Source of the DNA: Mycolicibacterium frederiksbergense
GTDB lineage: Bacteria; Actinomycetota; Actinomycetes; Mycobacteriales; Mycobacteriaceae
NCBI RefSeq assembly: GCF_012223425.1
Contig: NZ_CP038799.1
Span: 4,200,249 to 4,264,248 of the forward strand
Length of the DNA stretch: 64,000 nucleotides
Direction of reading: 5' to 3'
Notes under the pieces: model-generated
Told to the model about the DNA's origin: nothing
Database searches by the model: none
What the model saw: the letters and a program-made list of their open reading frames with translations, nothing else
Part shown: positions 9,070 through 17,230 of the stretch, piece after piece
Layout: every line of letters begins with the position of its first letter
How positions within the stretch are numbered: the stretch's first letter is position 1
Made by a program: the position numbers and the translations under genes

Positions 9070-9999
9070 ATGACGGCTTCCGCCGACCTCGACCCGGCAG
9101 CCGCCCGCTACGAGCTCAGCCACCTGCGTGCGCTGGAGGCCGAGGCGATCCACATCATCCGCGAGGTGGCCGCGGAGTTCGAGAAGCCGGTCCTGCTGTT
9201 CTCTGGCGGCAAGGACTCCATCGTCATGCTGCACCTGGCCATCAAGGCGTTCGCGCCCGGCCGGCTGCCGTTCCCGGTCATGCACGTCGACACCGGGCAC
9301 AACTTCGACGAGGTGCTCCAGGTCCGCGACGAGATGGTGGCCGAGCACGGTGTGCGTCTGGTCGTGGCCAAGGTGCAGGACGATATCGACGCCGGCCGGG
9401 TCGTCGAGACGATTCCGTCGCGCAATCCGATGCAGACCTTCACGCTGCTGCGCGCCATCCGCGAGAACAAGTTCGACGCCGCGTTCGGCGGCGCCCGCCG
9501 CGATGAGGAGAAGGCCCGCGCCAAGGAGCGGGTGTTCTCCTTCCGTGACGAGTTCGGGCAGTGGGATCCGAAGGCGCAGCGACCGGAACTGTGGAACCTG
9601 TACAACGGCCGTCATCACAAGGGCGAGCACATCCGTGCGTTCCCCATCTCGAACTGGACCGAGTTCGACATCTGGTCCTATATCGGGGCCGAGAAGATCA
9701 CGCTGCCGTCCATCTACTACGCGCATCAGCGCCAGGTGTTCGAGCGCGACGGCATGCTGCTGGCGGTGCACAAGTTCCTGCAGCCGCGCAAGGACGAGCC
9801 GGTGATCGAGAAGACCGTGCGGTTCCGCACCGTCGGCGACGTCACCTGCACCGGTTGCGTGGAATCGTTGGCGGGCACCGTGTCCGAGGTGATCGCCGAG
9901 ACCGCGGTCTCCCGACTCACCGAGCGCGGCGCGACCCGCGCCGACGACCGCATCTCTGAAGCAGGTATGGAAGATCGCAAGCGCGAGGGGTATTTCTGA
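9070..9999 (+). CDS. cysD: Sulfate adenylyltransferase small subunit CysD
   Basis: Catalyses formation of adenosine 5'-phosphosulfate from ATP and sulfate together with CysN, the entry step of assimilatory sulfate reduction. The protein of 309 aa has the PP-loop motif SGGKDS at residues 45-50, the FGGARRDEEKARAKER segment and RFRTVGDVTCTGC near the C-terminus, all typical of CysD. The ATG at 9070 is preferred over an upstream one at 8989, because 8989 lies inside the promoter -35 and the family begins at this point. The stop is 1 bp before the cysNC start, so translation is coupled. Confidence 0.96.
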   Translation: MTASADLDPAAARYELSHLRALEAEAIHIIREVAAEFEKPVLLFSGGKDSIVMLHLAIKAFAPGRLPFPVMHVDTGHNFDEVLQVRDEMVAEHGVRLVVAKVQDDIDAGRVVETIPSRNPMQTFTLLRAIRENKFDAAFGGARRDEEKARAKERVFSFRDEFGQWDPKAQRPELWNLYNGRHHKGEHIRAFPISNWTEFDIWSYIGAEKITLPSIYYAHQRQVFERDGMLLAVHKFLQPRKDEPVIEKTVRFRTVGDVTCTGCVESLAGTVSEVIAETAVSRLTERGATRADDRISEAGMEDRKREGYF

Positions 10000-10000
10000 T

Positions 10001-11851
10001 ATGGCAACGCTTCTTCGCATCGCGACCGCCGGGTCCGTCGACGACGGTAAGTCGACGCTGATCGGCCGGCTGCTGTTCGACTCCAAGGCCGTCATGGAGG
10101 ATCAGCTCGCCGCCGTCGAGCGCACCTCCAAGGAACGTGGCAACGACTACACCGACCTGGCGTTGGTGACCGACGGGCTGCGCGCCGAACGGGAGCAGGG
10201 CATCACCATCGATGTCGCCTACCGGTACTTCGCCACCGCCAAGCGCAAATTCATCATCGCCGACACCCCCGGGCACGTGCAGTACACCCGCAACATGGTG
10301 ACGGGCGCCTCGACGGCGCAGTTGGTGATCGTGCTGGTCGACGCCCGGCACGGGCTGCTGGAACAGTCACGCCGGCACGCCTTCCTGGCCTCGCTGCTGG
10401 GTATCCAGCACATCGTGCTGGCCGTCAACAAGATGGACCTGGTGGATTGGGATGAGCAGCGGTTCAACAAGATCCGCGATGATTTCCACGAGTTCGCGGC
10501 GCGTCTGGACATTCACGATGTGACCACCATCCCGCTGTCGGCGCTCAACGGCGACAACGTCGTCACCAAATCCGATGTGGCGCCCTGGTATGAGGGTCCG
10601 GCGCTGCTGAACCACCTCGAAGAGGTGTACGTCGCCGGTGACCGCAACCTGGTCGACGTCCGCTTCCCGGTGCAGTACGTCATCCGGCCCCAAACCCGCG
10701 AGCACGCCGACCATCGCAGCTACGCGGGCACCATCGCCGGCGGTGTCATGCGTCCCGGTGACGAGGTCGTGGTGCTGCCTGCGGGGAAAACCACTCGTAT
10801 CACCGAGATCTCGGGTCCGTCAGGTCCGGTGGATGAGGCATTCACCTCGATGGCGGTGTCGATCAGCCTCGCCGACGATATCGACATCTCCCGTGGCGAC
10901 ATGATCGCCCGGCCGAACAATCAGCCCGACGTCACGCAGGAGTTCGACGCCACCGTGTGCTGGATGGCCGACGGCGCGGCGCTCGAACCGGGCCGCGACT
11001 ACATCATCAAGCACACCACCCGCACCACCAGGGCGCGGGTGACCGCACTCGACTACCGACTCGATGTCAACACCCTGCATCGCGACAAGAGCGCGACAGC
11101 GTTGAAGCTCAACGAGCTCGGCCGTGTCACGCTGCGTACCCAGGTTCCGCTGCTACTCGACGAGTATTCGCGCAACCCGGCCACGGGGTCGTTCATCCTC
11201 ATCGATCCCGACAACAACGGCACCGTTGCCGCGGGCATGGTGCGCGACACCGAACCGGCGGCCAACCGCGCCGCAAGCCCCAACGCGGTGCGTCACCAGA
11301 ACCTGGTGAGCGCTGACGACCGGCTGTCCAAGGGCTCGACGGTGTGGTTCACCGGTCTGTCCGGCTCCGGAAAGTCCTCGGTGGCAATGCTTGTCGAGCA
11401 GAAGCTGCTGGCCGCCGGGCGGCCGGCCTATGTGCTCGACGGCGACAACCTGCGTCACGGGCTCAACGCCGACTTGGGCTTCTCGATGGATGACCGCGCC
11501 GAGAACCTGCGCCGGCTCGCGCACATCGCGACGCTGCTCGCCGACTCGGGGCAGATCGTGCTCGTGCCGGCCATCAGCCCGCTGGAGGCGCACCGCGAGC
11601 TGGCCCGCACCGTGCACGCCGAGCAGGGCTTCGACTTCTACGAGGTGTTCTGCGACACCCCGCTGGAAGACTGCGAACGCCGCGACCCCAAGGGTCTCTA
11701 TGCGAAGGCTCGCCGCGGTGAGATCACCCACTTCACCGGTATCGACAGCCCCTACCAGCGACCGAAGAACCCGGACCTGCGGTTGACGCCGGAGCAGTCC
11801 GCGGACGAACTGGCGCAGCAGGTGGTCGACCTGTTGGGTAGTCGGGAATGA
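10001..11851 (+). CDS. cysNC: Bifunctional ATP sulfurylase GTPase subunit / APS kinase CysNC
   Basis: Fusion of 616 aa. Residues 1 to about 420 are the CysN GTPase subunit, an EF-Tu-like G domain with P-loop GSVDDGKST (11-19), DTPGH and NKMD, followed by beta-barrel domains. About 440-616 is the APS kinase CysC, with P-loop GLSGSGKSS near residue 452, DGDNLRHGLN and the KGLYAKARRGEI lid. GTP hydrolysis drives APS formation with CysD, and the kinase end makes PAPS for sulfotransferases. The N-C fusion is the form found in mycobacteria. It begins right after cysD and overlaps cysQ by 4 bp (ATGA), giving a tight three-gene sulfate-activation operon. Confidence 0.96.
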   Translation: MATLLRIATAGSVDDGKSTLIGRLLFDSKAVMEDQLAAVERTSKERGNDYTDLALVTDGLRAEREQGITIDVAYRYFATAKRKFIIADTPGHVQYTRNMVTGASTAQLVIVLVDARHGLLEQSRRHAFLASLLGIQHIVLAVNKMDLVDWDEQRFNKIRDDFHEFAARLDIHDVTTIPLSALNGDNVVTKSDVAPWYEGPALLNHLEEVYVAGDRNLVDVRFPVQYVIRPQTREHADHRSYAGTIAGGVMRPGDEVVVLPAGKTTRITEISGPSGPVDEAFTSMAVSISLADDIDISRGDMIARPNNQPDVTQEFDATVCWMADGAALEPGRDYIIKHTTRTTRARVTALDYRLDVNTLHRDKSATALKLNELGRVTLRTQVPLLLDEYSRNPATGSFILIDPDNNGTVAAGMVRDTEPAANRAASPNAVRHQNLVSADDRLSKGSTVWFTGLSGSGKSSVAMLVEQKLLAAGRPAYVLDGDNLRHGLNADLGFSMDDRAENLRRLAHIATLLADSGQIVLVPAISPLEAHRELARTVHAEQGFDFYEVFCDTPLEDCERRDPKGLYAKARRGEITHFTGIDSPYQRPKNPDLRLTPEQSADELAQQVVDLLGSRE

Positions 11852-12585
11852 GCGACGATCACGAACTCGCCGGCAGGCTCGCGACCGAGGCCGGTGAACT
11901 CCTGCTGAAGGTGCGCGCCGAGTTCGCCGACGCCGAGTCCGCGGACCGGAAGGCGGCGGGGGACAAACGGTCCCACGATTTCCTGATGGCCGCGCTGGCC
12001 GAGCACCGGCCGGGTGACGCGGTCCTCTCCGAGGAGGGCGCCGACGACAAGGTCCGGCTGAGCGCCGAGCGGGTGTGGATCGTCGACCCGCTGGACGGCA
12101 CCCGTGAGTTCTCCGAACTCGGCCGCCAGGATTGGGCGGTGCACGTGGCGCTGTGGGAGCGGGGTGAACTGGTCGCCGGTGCGGTGGCATTGCCCGCACA
12201 GGGCGTCACGCTGGCCACCCCGACGGTCATCGCACCCCCGGCGGCGCCCGATGCACCGCGCGTCGTGGTCTCACGCACCCGGCCTCCCGCAGTCGCGCTC
12301 GCGGTGCGGGAGGCGCTCGGGGGCACTCTGGTCGAAATGGGTTCTGCGGGAGCCAAAGTCGCCTCCGTGGTGCAGGGCATCTCCGATGTCTACGTGCATG
12401 CCGGCGGTCAGTACGAGTGGGATTCGGCGGCGCCGGTCGCCGTGGCCCGCGCGGCGGGGCTGTTCACCTCGCGGATCGACGGGTCCCGGCTGGTCTACAA
12501 CCAGTCCAACGTGTCGCTGCCCGACCTTATCGTGTGCCGCCCCGAGTTGGCCGACGCGGTGCTGGCGGTCACCAAGTCGCACTAG
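11848..12585 (+). CDS. cysQ: 3'(2'),5'-bisphosphate nucleotidase CysQ
   Basis: Member of the inositol-monophosphatase/FIG fold, 245 aa. It removes the 3'-phosphate from PAP (and PAPS), clearing the by-product of sulfotransfer. Metal-binding motifs are visible: SEEG at 61-64, DPLDGT at 80-85, and WDSAAPVAVARAAG near residue 185. The ATG overlaps the cysNC stop, so it belongs to the cys operon, as expected for an enzyme that balances the PAPS pool. The stop overlaps by 4 bp the stop of the convergent DinB-type gene, leaving no room for an intergenic terminator. Confidence 0.93.
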   Translation: MSDDHELAGRLATEAGELLLKVRAEFADAESADRKAAGDKRSHDFLMAALAEHRPGDAVLSEEGADDKVRLSAERVWIVDPLDGTREFSELGRQDWAVHVALWERGELVAGAVALPAQGVTLATPTVIAPPAAPDAPRVVVSRTRPPAVALAVREALGGTLVEMGSAGAKVASVVQGISDVYVHAGGQYEWDSAAPVAVARAAGLFTSRIDGSRLVYNQSNVSLPDLIVCRPELADAVLAVTKSH

Positions 12586-13055
12586 CGTCCGGTCGCGCCG
12601 TCGATCAGTTCGCGCAGAATGTCGGCGTGGCCGGCATGGCGGCCGGTCTCCTCGATCATGTGGGTCAGCGCCCAGCGGACGCTGGGGGAGTCCTTTCCCG
12701 GCACCGGATCTGCCACATCGGTACAGCGGTCGAGCACACCGTTGGCCTCCCGTACCGCCGCCCGGTAGCGGTCGACGATGTCGGCCACGGTGTCGCCGGG
12801 GTCGGCGTGAAACGTTGCCGGCCAATCGGTGACCCTGTCGCCGAGGAAGATCCAGCGTTCGACACAGGTGACATGGTGGAGCAGACCGAGCAGATTGGTG
12901 CCCGATGGCACGAGGGCGGTCCGCACCTGCGGTTCGGGGGCACCGTCCACCTTCGCGGCCAGCGAGGTCCGCAGATAGTCGAGAAAACCGCGCAGCGTCT
13001 CGACCTCACTGCCGCCGGCTCGGGGCGGTGGGACATCGCGTCGTCGGGCCGGCAC
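12582..13055 (-). CDS. DinB/DUF664 family protein
   Basis: About 157 aa from the GTG at 13055 (a longer reading to 13118 is possible). The core begins near GGSEVETLRGFLDYLRTSLAAKV and carries the family's four-helix pattern with the putative metal-binding histidines: LLHHVTCVERWIF, FHADPGD, and the C-terminal THMIEETGRHAGHADILREL. DinB/DUF664 proteins include thiol-dependent (mycothiol or bacillithiol) transferases; the substrate here is unknown. The gene is convergent with cysQ and shares 4 bp of its stop region. Its start region faces the isochorismatase-like gene at 13133, with 77 bp between, containing a perfect inverted repeat at 13095-13115. Confidence 0.8.
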   Translation of the reverse strand: MPARRRDVPPPRAGGSEVETLRGFLDYLRTSLAAKVDGAPEPQVRTALVPSGTNLLGLLHHVTCVERWIFLGDRVTDWPATFHADPGDTVADIVDRYRAAVREANGVLDRCTDVADPVPGKDSPSVRWALTHMIEETGRHAGHADILRELIDGATGR

Positions 13056-13094
13056 CGCACCAGTCTGGTGCACGGCAGTGCTCGGAAGGGAGCA

Positions 13095-13115
13095 CCCTTG
13101 CCGTTCTGGCAAGGG
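13095..13115. promoter_or_regulatory. Perfect inverted repeat in a divergent promoter region
   Basis: CCCTTGCC (13095-13102), spacer GTTCT, GGCAAGGG (13108-13115): 8-bp arms with no mismatch. It sits between divergent genes, just upstream of a -10-like TAGGCT (13120-13125) that lies 7 bp before the ATG at 13133. That position, covering the -35 region, suits a repressor operator better than a terminator. No T-run follows on either strand. Confidence 0.55.
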
Positions 13116-13132
13116 CAACTAGGCTGAACCCC

Positions 13133-13729
13133 ATGAGTCGCCCCACCCTGCGCAACTTGGTCGACCTGCCGTCTGCACCGCCCCCGCTTCGGGATTCGGC
13201 GCTGGTGCTGGTGGACTGCCAGAACACCTACACCTACGGGGTGATGGAACTCGACGGCGTGCAGGCCGCGCTCGAGGAGACCGCCGCGCTGCTGGACCGG
13301 GCCCGCACCGCGGGCATCCCGGTCATCCACATCCAGCACAACGGCGGGCCGGGTTCGCCCTATGACATCACCGCGGAGGTCGGAGCCATCGTCGATTCCG
13401 TCGCCCCGCGCGACGGCGAGCCGGTGGTGGTCAAGCAGTTCCCGAACTCGTTCGTGCAGACCGATCTCGACGAACGCCTCAAGGCCGTCGGCGCCACCAA
13501 CCTGGTGCTGGCCGGATTCATGACGCATATGTGCATCAACTCCACCGCGCGCGGCGCGTTCAGCCTCGGCTACGCCCCGACGGTCGTCGCCAGTGCCACG
13601 GCCACCCGGCCGCTGCCCGGCGTGGGCGGTGAGACCGTGGCCGCGGCCGCGCTGCAGTCGGCCAGCCTGGCCGCCCTGTCCGACCTGTTCGCCGTGGTGG
13701 TCCCCGACGTCGCTGGGGTGCCCGACTGA
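13133..13729 (+). CDS. Isochorismatase-family cysteine hydrolase
   Basis: Protein of 198 aa with the catalytic triad of the isochorismatase/nicotinamidase fold: D28 in LVLVDCQNTY, K101 in VVVKQFPNSF, and C134 in AGFMTHMCINSTARGA, which also shows the cis-peptide region before the Cys. Members hydrolyse amides or enol ethers; the substrate here cannot be fixed. The ATG at 13133 is chosen because TAGGCT at 13120-13125 gives a leaderless arrangement, and an upstream open frame to 12905 runs through the divergent gene. It may be controlled by the inverted repeat at 13095-13115. Confidence 0.88.
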   Translation: MSRPTLRNLVDLPSAPPPLRDSALVLVDCQNTYTYGVMELDGVQAALEETAALLDRARTAGIPVIHIQHNGGPGSPYDITAEVGAIVDSVAPRDGEPVVVKQFPNSFVQTDLDERLKAVGATNLVLAGFMTHMCINSTARGAFSLGYAPTVVASATATRPLPGVGGETVAAAALQSASLAALSDLFAVVVPDVAGVPD

Positions 13730-13754
13730 ACACCGTGCGCCAGGCGAGGTAGGC

Positions 13755-14348
13755 ATGGCTGCAGCGCGTGACTGGATACTCCGGCAGTGGCATGACTTCG
13801 TCGGGCCCGAAGCCACTCGCACCGACAACATCTGCACGCTGACGCTCGCTGCGGTGGGCGGGCTCGCGGCGCGCCGCCTGTCCCGGCATGACGTCTGCGC
13901 CACCGACGGGCTGGTGCTCGACGGTGTGGCCGTGGACCTGTGGGGCGGCGCGTGGGCCAACAACACCCGCGCGTGTGCGCGCTGGTACGAACGGTCCGGC
14001 CAGACCGATCGGCATCACCTGACGTTCGCCGCCGCGCACCTGCATCCGCTGGTCTACGCCTGGATCGACCGCCACCACCGGGCGAACCCGACCGTCTGGG
14101 CGGCTACGCACTATGGGTACCTGCTGGTCGCCACACTGGTGATCCGCGCGCGGCCGCGGCACCGCCGCCTGCTCGGTGTCCTGACCACAGTGGGTGGGGT
14201 CGCCCTGGACCGGGCGCTGGGTCCCTCGAGCGCCGCGCCGTGGTTCGGCCCGGTGTTCTACGCCAAGCTGCTCCTCGGACATGCGTCGGCGGCCCGGTGG
14301 TCCGATGCGGAACTCGCGGCACCGCCGGATCTCGGCGCAATCGGGTGA
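13755..14348 (+). CDS. Hypothetical protein
   Basis: About 197 aa from the ATG at 13755, 25 bp after the isochorismatase-like gene. I do not recognise a family. It is rich in Trp, His and Arg, with moderately hydrophobic stretches (GYLLVATLVIRARPRHRRLLGVL region, about residues 118-140) that could be one or two membrane-associated helices. The frame has normal GC3 and codon use for the region and lies between two real genes in the same orientation, which supports it as coding. AGGCGAGGT lies just upstream of the start and can serve as ribosome site. Confidence 0.65.
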   Translation: MAAARDWILRQWHDFVGPEATRTDNICTLTLAAVGGLAARRLSRHDVCATDGLVLDGVAVDLWGGAWANNTRACARWYERSGQTDRHHLTFAAAHLHPLVYAWIDRHHRANPTVWAATHYGYLLVATLVIRARPRHRRLLGVLTTVGGVALDRALGPSSAAPWFGPVFYAKLLLGHASAARWSDAELAAPPDLGAIG

Positions 14349-14363
14349 TCGCCGAAAATTACC

Positions 14364-15089
14364 GTGCAGAACCGCACGACTGCGGCCAAGCTGGTACCCG
14401 TGAACACCGAGCCCGCAGCAGGTCAACCGTCCACCCGGGTCAGCCGGTTGCGGGAGAAGCAACGCACCGAACGCGACGGGCTCGACGATCTGCTCGACAG
14501 CACACCGCTGGCGACGGTGGCGCTGATCCGCGATGGCCATCCGGTGGTCTTCCCGACTGGATTCGCCCGCCTCGGTGACGATCTGGTGATCCACGGGTCC
14601 ACCGGTTCGCCGTGGATGCGGGCGCTGGCGGCCGGCGCCCAGGCCGCGGTGTCGGTGACCACGCTGGACGGAGTCATGGTGGCGCGCAGCGGCTTCGAGT
14701 CGTCGTTCCACTACCGCAGCGCGACGCTGTTCGGCACATTCGCGGTCGTGCCCGACGCGGACAAGAACCGCTATCTGGCAGCGCTGACCGATGCCTTCAT
14801 TCCCGGGCGGGTGGCCGAGTTGCGCGCCAGCACCGACCGGGAACTCGCGGCCAGCCTCGCGCTGCGACTGCCGATCGTCGCCGACAACTGGTCGCTGAAG
14901 GTCAGCGCCGGCTGGCCCGAGGACCCCGAGTCCGACGTGGCCGCCGGCGCCTGGGCCGGGGTGGTGCCGCTGACCGTCGGCTACGGCACCCCGCAACGCG
15001 CACCGGACTGCGATCCGGCGACCCCGCTGCCCGCATCGGTGCACGCCATGACCGGTCCGCTGCGCAACGCCGCACCGCCACTTCGCTGA
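14364..15089 (+). CDS. Pyridoxamine-5'-phosphate-oxidase-fold protein
   Basis: About 241 aa from the GTG at 14364; a second GTG at 14400, just after GGTACC, is an equally good leaderless start (229 aa). The pattern matches the split-barrel flavin-binding family: LDSTPLATVALIRDGHPVVFPTGFARLGDDLVIHGSTGS, then SVTTLDGVMVARSGFESSFHYRS. It resembles the sub-group often named pyridoxamine 5'-phosphate oxidase family / FMN-binding, some of which bind F420 or heme. It lies 31 bp upstream of the Rrf2-type regulator in the same direction, so the two may be linked in function. Confidence 0.8.
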   Translation: MQNRTTAAKLVPVNTEPAAGQPSTRVSRLREKQRTERDGLDDLLDSTPLATVALIRDGHPVVFPTGFARLGDDLVIHGSTGSPWMRALAAGAQAAVSVTTLDGVMVARSGFESSFHYRSATLFGTFAVVPDADKNRYLAALTDAFIPGRVAELRASTDRELAASLALRLPIVADNWSLKVSAGWPEDPESDVAAGAWAGVVPLTVGYGTPQRAPDCDPATPLPASVHAMTGPLRNAAPPLR

Positions 15090-15120
15090 TCAGCGGGACC
15101 GCAATGGCACAATTCGCGGT

Positions 15121-15597
15121 ATGCGGATGTCGGCGAAGGCGGAATACGCCGTCCGCGCCATGATCCAGCTGGCCACCGTCGAGGACGGGTGCCTGGTGAA
15201 GACCGACGACCTGGCCAAAGCGCAGGGCATTCCCGCGCAGTTCCTGGTCGACATCCTGTCGGACCTGCGGACCGATCGGCTGGTGCGCAGCCATCGCGGC
15301 CGCGATGGCGGCTACGCGCTGGCCCGCCCGGCCGCCGATATCAGCATCGCCGACGTGCTGCGCTGTATCGACGGGCCGCTGGCCAGCGTCCGCGATATCG
15401 GGCTGGGTGACCTGCCGTATTCGGGTCCGACGGCGTCGCTGACCGATGTGTGGCGGGCGCTGCGGGCCAGTATGCGTTCGGTGCTGGAGGAAACCAGCCT
15501 GGCCCACGTGGCCGCCGGCTCCCTTCCCGAGCATGTCGGGTCGCTGGCCCGCGTCTACCTGGACCAGGAATCAGACCGGGGCCACGCGGCCAACTGA
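15121..15597 (+). CDS. Rrf2-family transcription regulator
   Basis: Winged-helix regulator of 158 aa starting MRMSAKAEYAVRAMIQLA, with the typical QGIPAQFLVDILSDL recognition region and the GGYALARP wing. The family's usual three-cysteine Fe-S cluster is absent: only C80 (LRCIDGP) is present, so it is unlikely to sense through a cluster in the IscR manner. CACAAT at 15108-15113, 7 bp before the ATG, suggests leaderless expression. In mycobacteria an Rrf2 gene lies close to cysD-cysNC, as here, which makes sulfur or cysteine status a reasonable guess for the signal; the link is by position only. Confidence 0.85.
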   Translation: MRMSAKAEYAVRAMIQLATVEDGCLVKTDDLAKAQGIPAQFLVDILSDLRTDRLVRSHRGRDGGYALARPAADISIADVLRCIDGPLASVRDIGLGDLPYSGPTASLTDVWRALRASMRSVLEETSLAHVAAGSLPEHVGSLARVYLDQESDRGHAAN

Positions 15598-15607
15598 GGG
15601 CCCTGTC

Positions 15608-15673
15608 GCAATGTCACCCTGAGAGCGACGCCGCGCATATATATCCACGGCGGCGCTCTCAGGGTGACATTGC
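15608..15673. terminator. Long near-perfect hairpin between convergent genes
   Basis: Two 20-nt arms (15608-15627 and 15654-15673) are exact reverse complements. After one mismatched pair (A15628/G15653) a further 5 bp pair (15629-15633 with 15648-15652), leaving a 14-nt AT-rich loop. It begins 11 nt after the Rrf2 stop and ends 15 nt before the stop of the convergent DUF4097 gene, so it could end transcription from both sides. No U-tract flanks it, and 25 bp is much longer than most terminators, so a palindromic repeat element is the alternative. Confidence 0.6.
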
Positions 15674-15687
15674 ATCAGCCCGCCACG

Positions 15688-16485
15688 TCAGCGGCCGATG
15701 GACCGCAGCGTGTCGACCGAGATCTCACCGTCGCGCGTGGTCGCGGTGACCGTGGCGGCCGCCCGCTCAGAATCGGTGGTCTGGGGCACCCGCACCGACG
15801 CCGAGCCGTCATCGGATTGGGCGCGCACCAGGTAGGGGCCCGGGGTCGGCAGCGCGAGGTCGACGTCACCGTCGCGGGTGGTGGCCTCGATTGTCGGCGG
15901 TGCGTCGGTGAACCGCACCTGCACATCGCCGTCCCGTGTCTCGGCGGTGAACGACTCACCGACCGAGATCGGTTGGCGGGTATGAATTCCGCCGTCCCGG
16001 GCGCGTACCTGGATCCGGCGCACCGTGCCGCGCAGCAGCACCATGCCGTCGGTGGTGGTGGCGGTCAGCTCGTCCAGGTCGGCCTCGGCGATCAGCACGC
16101 CGTTGTCCTGACGCACCGTCACCGCCAACTGGCGGCCCAACTCCGGGGGCACGGTGACGGTGAGTTCACCGGGATCACCCCAGGCCAGGAAGCTGCTCGG
16201 CGCGTCGACACGCAGCAGGGTGCCGCCCGCATCGGTGCTGACGGTCAGCTCTTCGCGATCACCACGGTCGGTGGTCACCATGCGGACATCCACCCGCGGT
16301 GTGGTGGCGTCCCGGTCGCTGACGATGCGCACCGCCATCGGAGATGACGCGGTCTCGACCGTGAGCGCACGCATGTTTGCGGGTAGGTCCCGATGGTCGG
16401 TGACCAGCCGGAACGCGCTCAGGCCCACCGCGGCCGCAGTCAGCAGGGCCAGGGTGATCGCGATGACGGTGACGGCCGCGATCAC
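15688..16485 (-). CDS. DUF4097-type beta-strand repeat protein, frameshifted at its N-terminus
   Basis: About 265 aa from the GTG at 16485: one transmembrane helix (residues about 1-25) followed by repeats of the form TxxxRDGDVxVxxxD, the parallel beta-repeat pattern of DUF4097/DUF4098 surface proteins. The natural start appears to be the ATG at 16558, which has a good ribosome site (GAGAGGGAA) and begins MTTTL; a duplicated 4-bp unit (AGTG AGTG on the plus strand, 16541-16548) throws it out of frame. With one copy removed the frame runs MTTTLPRPAALSPGGRTA straight into the membrane helix. It is the last gene of a kinase-regulator-DUF4097 operon; partners of this type often respond to envelope stress. 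Confidence 0.75.
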   Translation of the reverse strand: MIAAVTVIAITLALLTAAAVGLSAFRLVTDHRDLPANMRALTVETASSPMAVRIVSDRDATTPRVDVRMVTTDRGDREELTVSTDAGGTLLRVDAPSSFLAWGDPGELTVTVPPELGRQLAVTVRQDNGVLIAEADLDELTATTTDGMVLLRGTVRRIQVRARDGGIHTRQPISVGESFTAETRDGDVQVRFTDAPPTIEATTRDGDVDLALPTPGPYLVRAQSDDGSASVRVPQTTDSERAAATVTATTRDGEISVDTLRSIGR

Positions 16486-16585
16486 CAGCGCGGCGCGTGC
16501 CGCCGTGCGTCCGCCCGGTGACAGGGCGGCGGGCCGGGGGAGTGAGTGTGGTGGTCATGTGGTTCCCTCTCGGGGTCGGCACGGA

Positions 16586-17230
16586 TCAGGATTCGAGGTA
16601 GCGCAGAACCGCGAGCACCCGCCGGTTCTCGCTGTCGTCGGGAGCCAGTTGCAACTTGGCGAAGATGGAGGCGATGTGCTTCTCGGCAGAGCCGACCGAG
16701 ATGTGCAGGGCCGCACTGATCGCCGAATTCGTCTTGCCCTCGGCCATCAGTTGCAGGACTTCCTGCTCGCGCGGGGTCAGCGCGTCCAGCGTGGCGCGCC
16801 GCCGCGAACGCACCAAGATCTGGGACACGACCTCGGGGTCCAATACGGTGCCGCCGGCGCCGACGATCCGCACGGCGTCGAGAAAGGCCGGTACATCGGC
16901 GATCCGATCTTTCAGGAGGTAGCCGAAACCCTTTGTGTCCGAGGCGATCAGGTCGGCGGCGTAGCGCTCCTCGACGTAGTGCGAGAGGACCAGTACCGGT
17001 GAATCCGGGTTCTGGGACCGCAGCAGTGCGGCGGCGCGGATGCCCTCATCGGTGAAGGAGGGCGGCATCCGCACATCCAGGATGGCCAGATCGGGGTTCT
17101 GGTCGTTGACGATGCGCAGCAGCTCAGTGGCATCCGGGACGCCGGCGACGATCTCATGCCCGGCATCGGCGAGGATGCGTTCGATCCCGGCGCGCAGCAG
17201 CGCGGAGTCCTCGGCGATCACGATGCGCAT
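16586..17230 (-). CDS. NarL/LuxR-family response regulator
   Basis: Protein of 214 aa with a receiver domain (D8 in the acidic pocket, phospho-acceptor D52 in LAILDVRMPP, Lys in GYLLKDR) and a C-terminal LuxR-type helix-turn-helix (about 147-190: LTPREQEVLQLMAEGKTNSAI). The ATG at 17230 lies inside the end of the kinase gene (overlap 17218-17230), so translation is coupled and the pair is cognate. The frame is open further upstream but that part is out-of-frame kinase sequence. The likely target includes its own operon, with the DUF4097 protein as output. Confidence 0.92.
   Translation of the reverse strand: MRIVIAEDSALLRAGIERILADAGHEIVAGVPDATELLRIVNDQNPDLAILDVRMPPSFTDEGIRAAALLRSQNPDSPVLVLSHYVEERYAADLIASDTKGFGYLLKDRIADVPAFLDAVRIVGAGGTVLDPEVVSQILVRSRRRATLDALTPREQEVLQLMAEGKTNSAISAALHISVGSAEKHIASIFAKLQLAPDDSENRRVLAVLRYLES

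Noticed and set aside
12665..13966. Minus-strand frame of 433 codons overlapping DinB and isochorismatase genes
   Set aside because: It runs out of frame through the DinB gene and antisense to the isochorismatase gene, both of which have family motifs.
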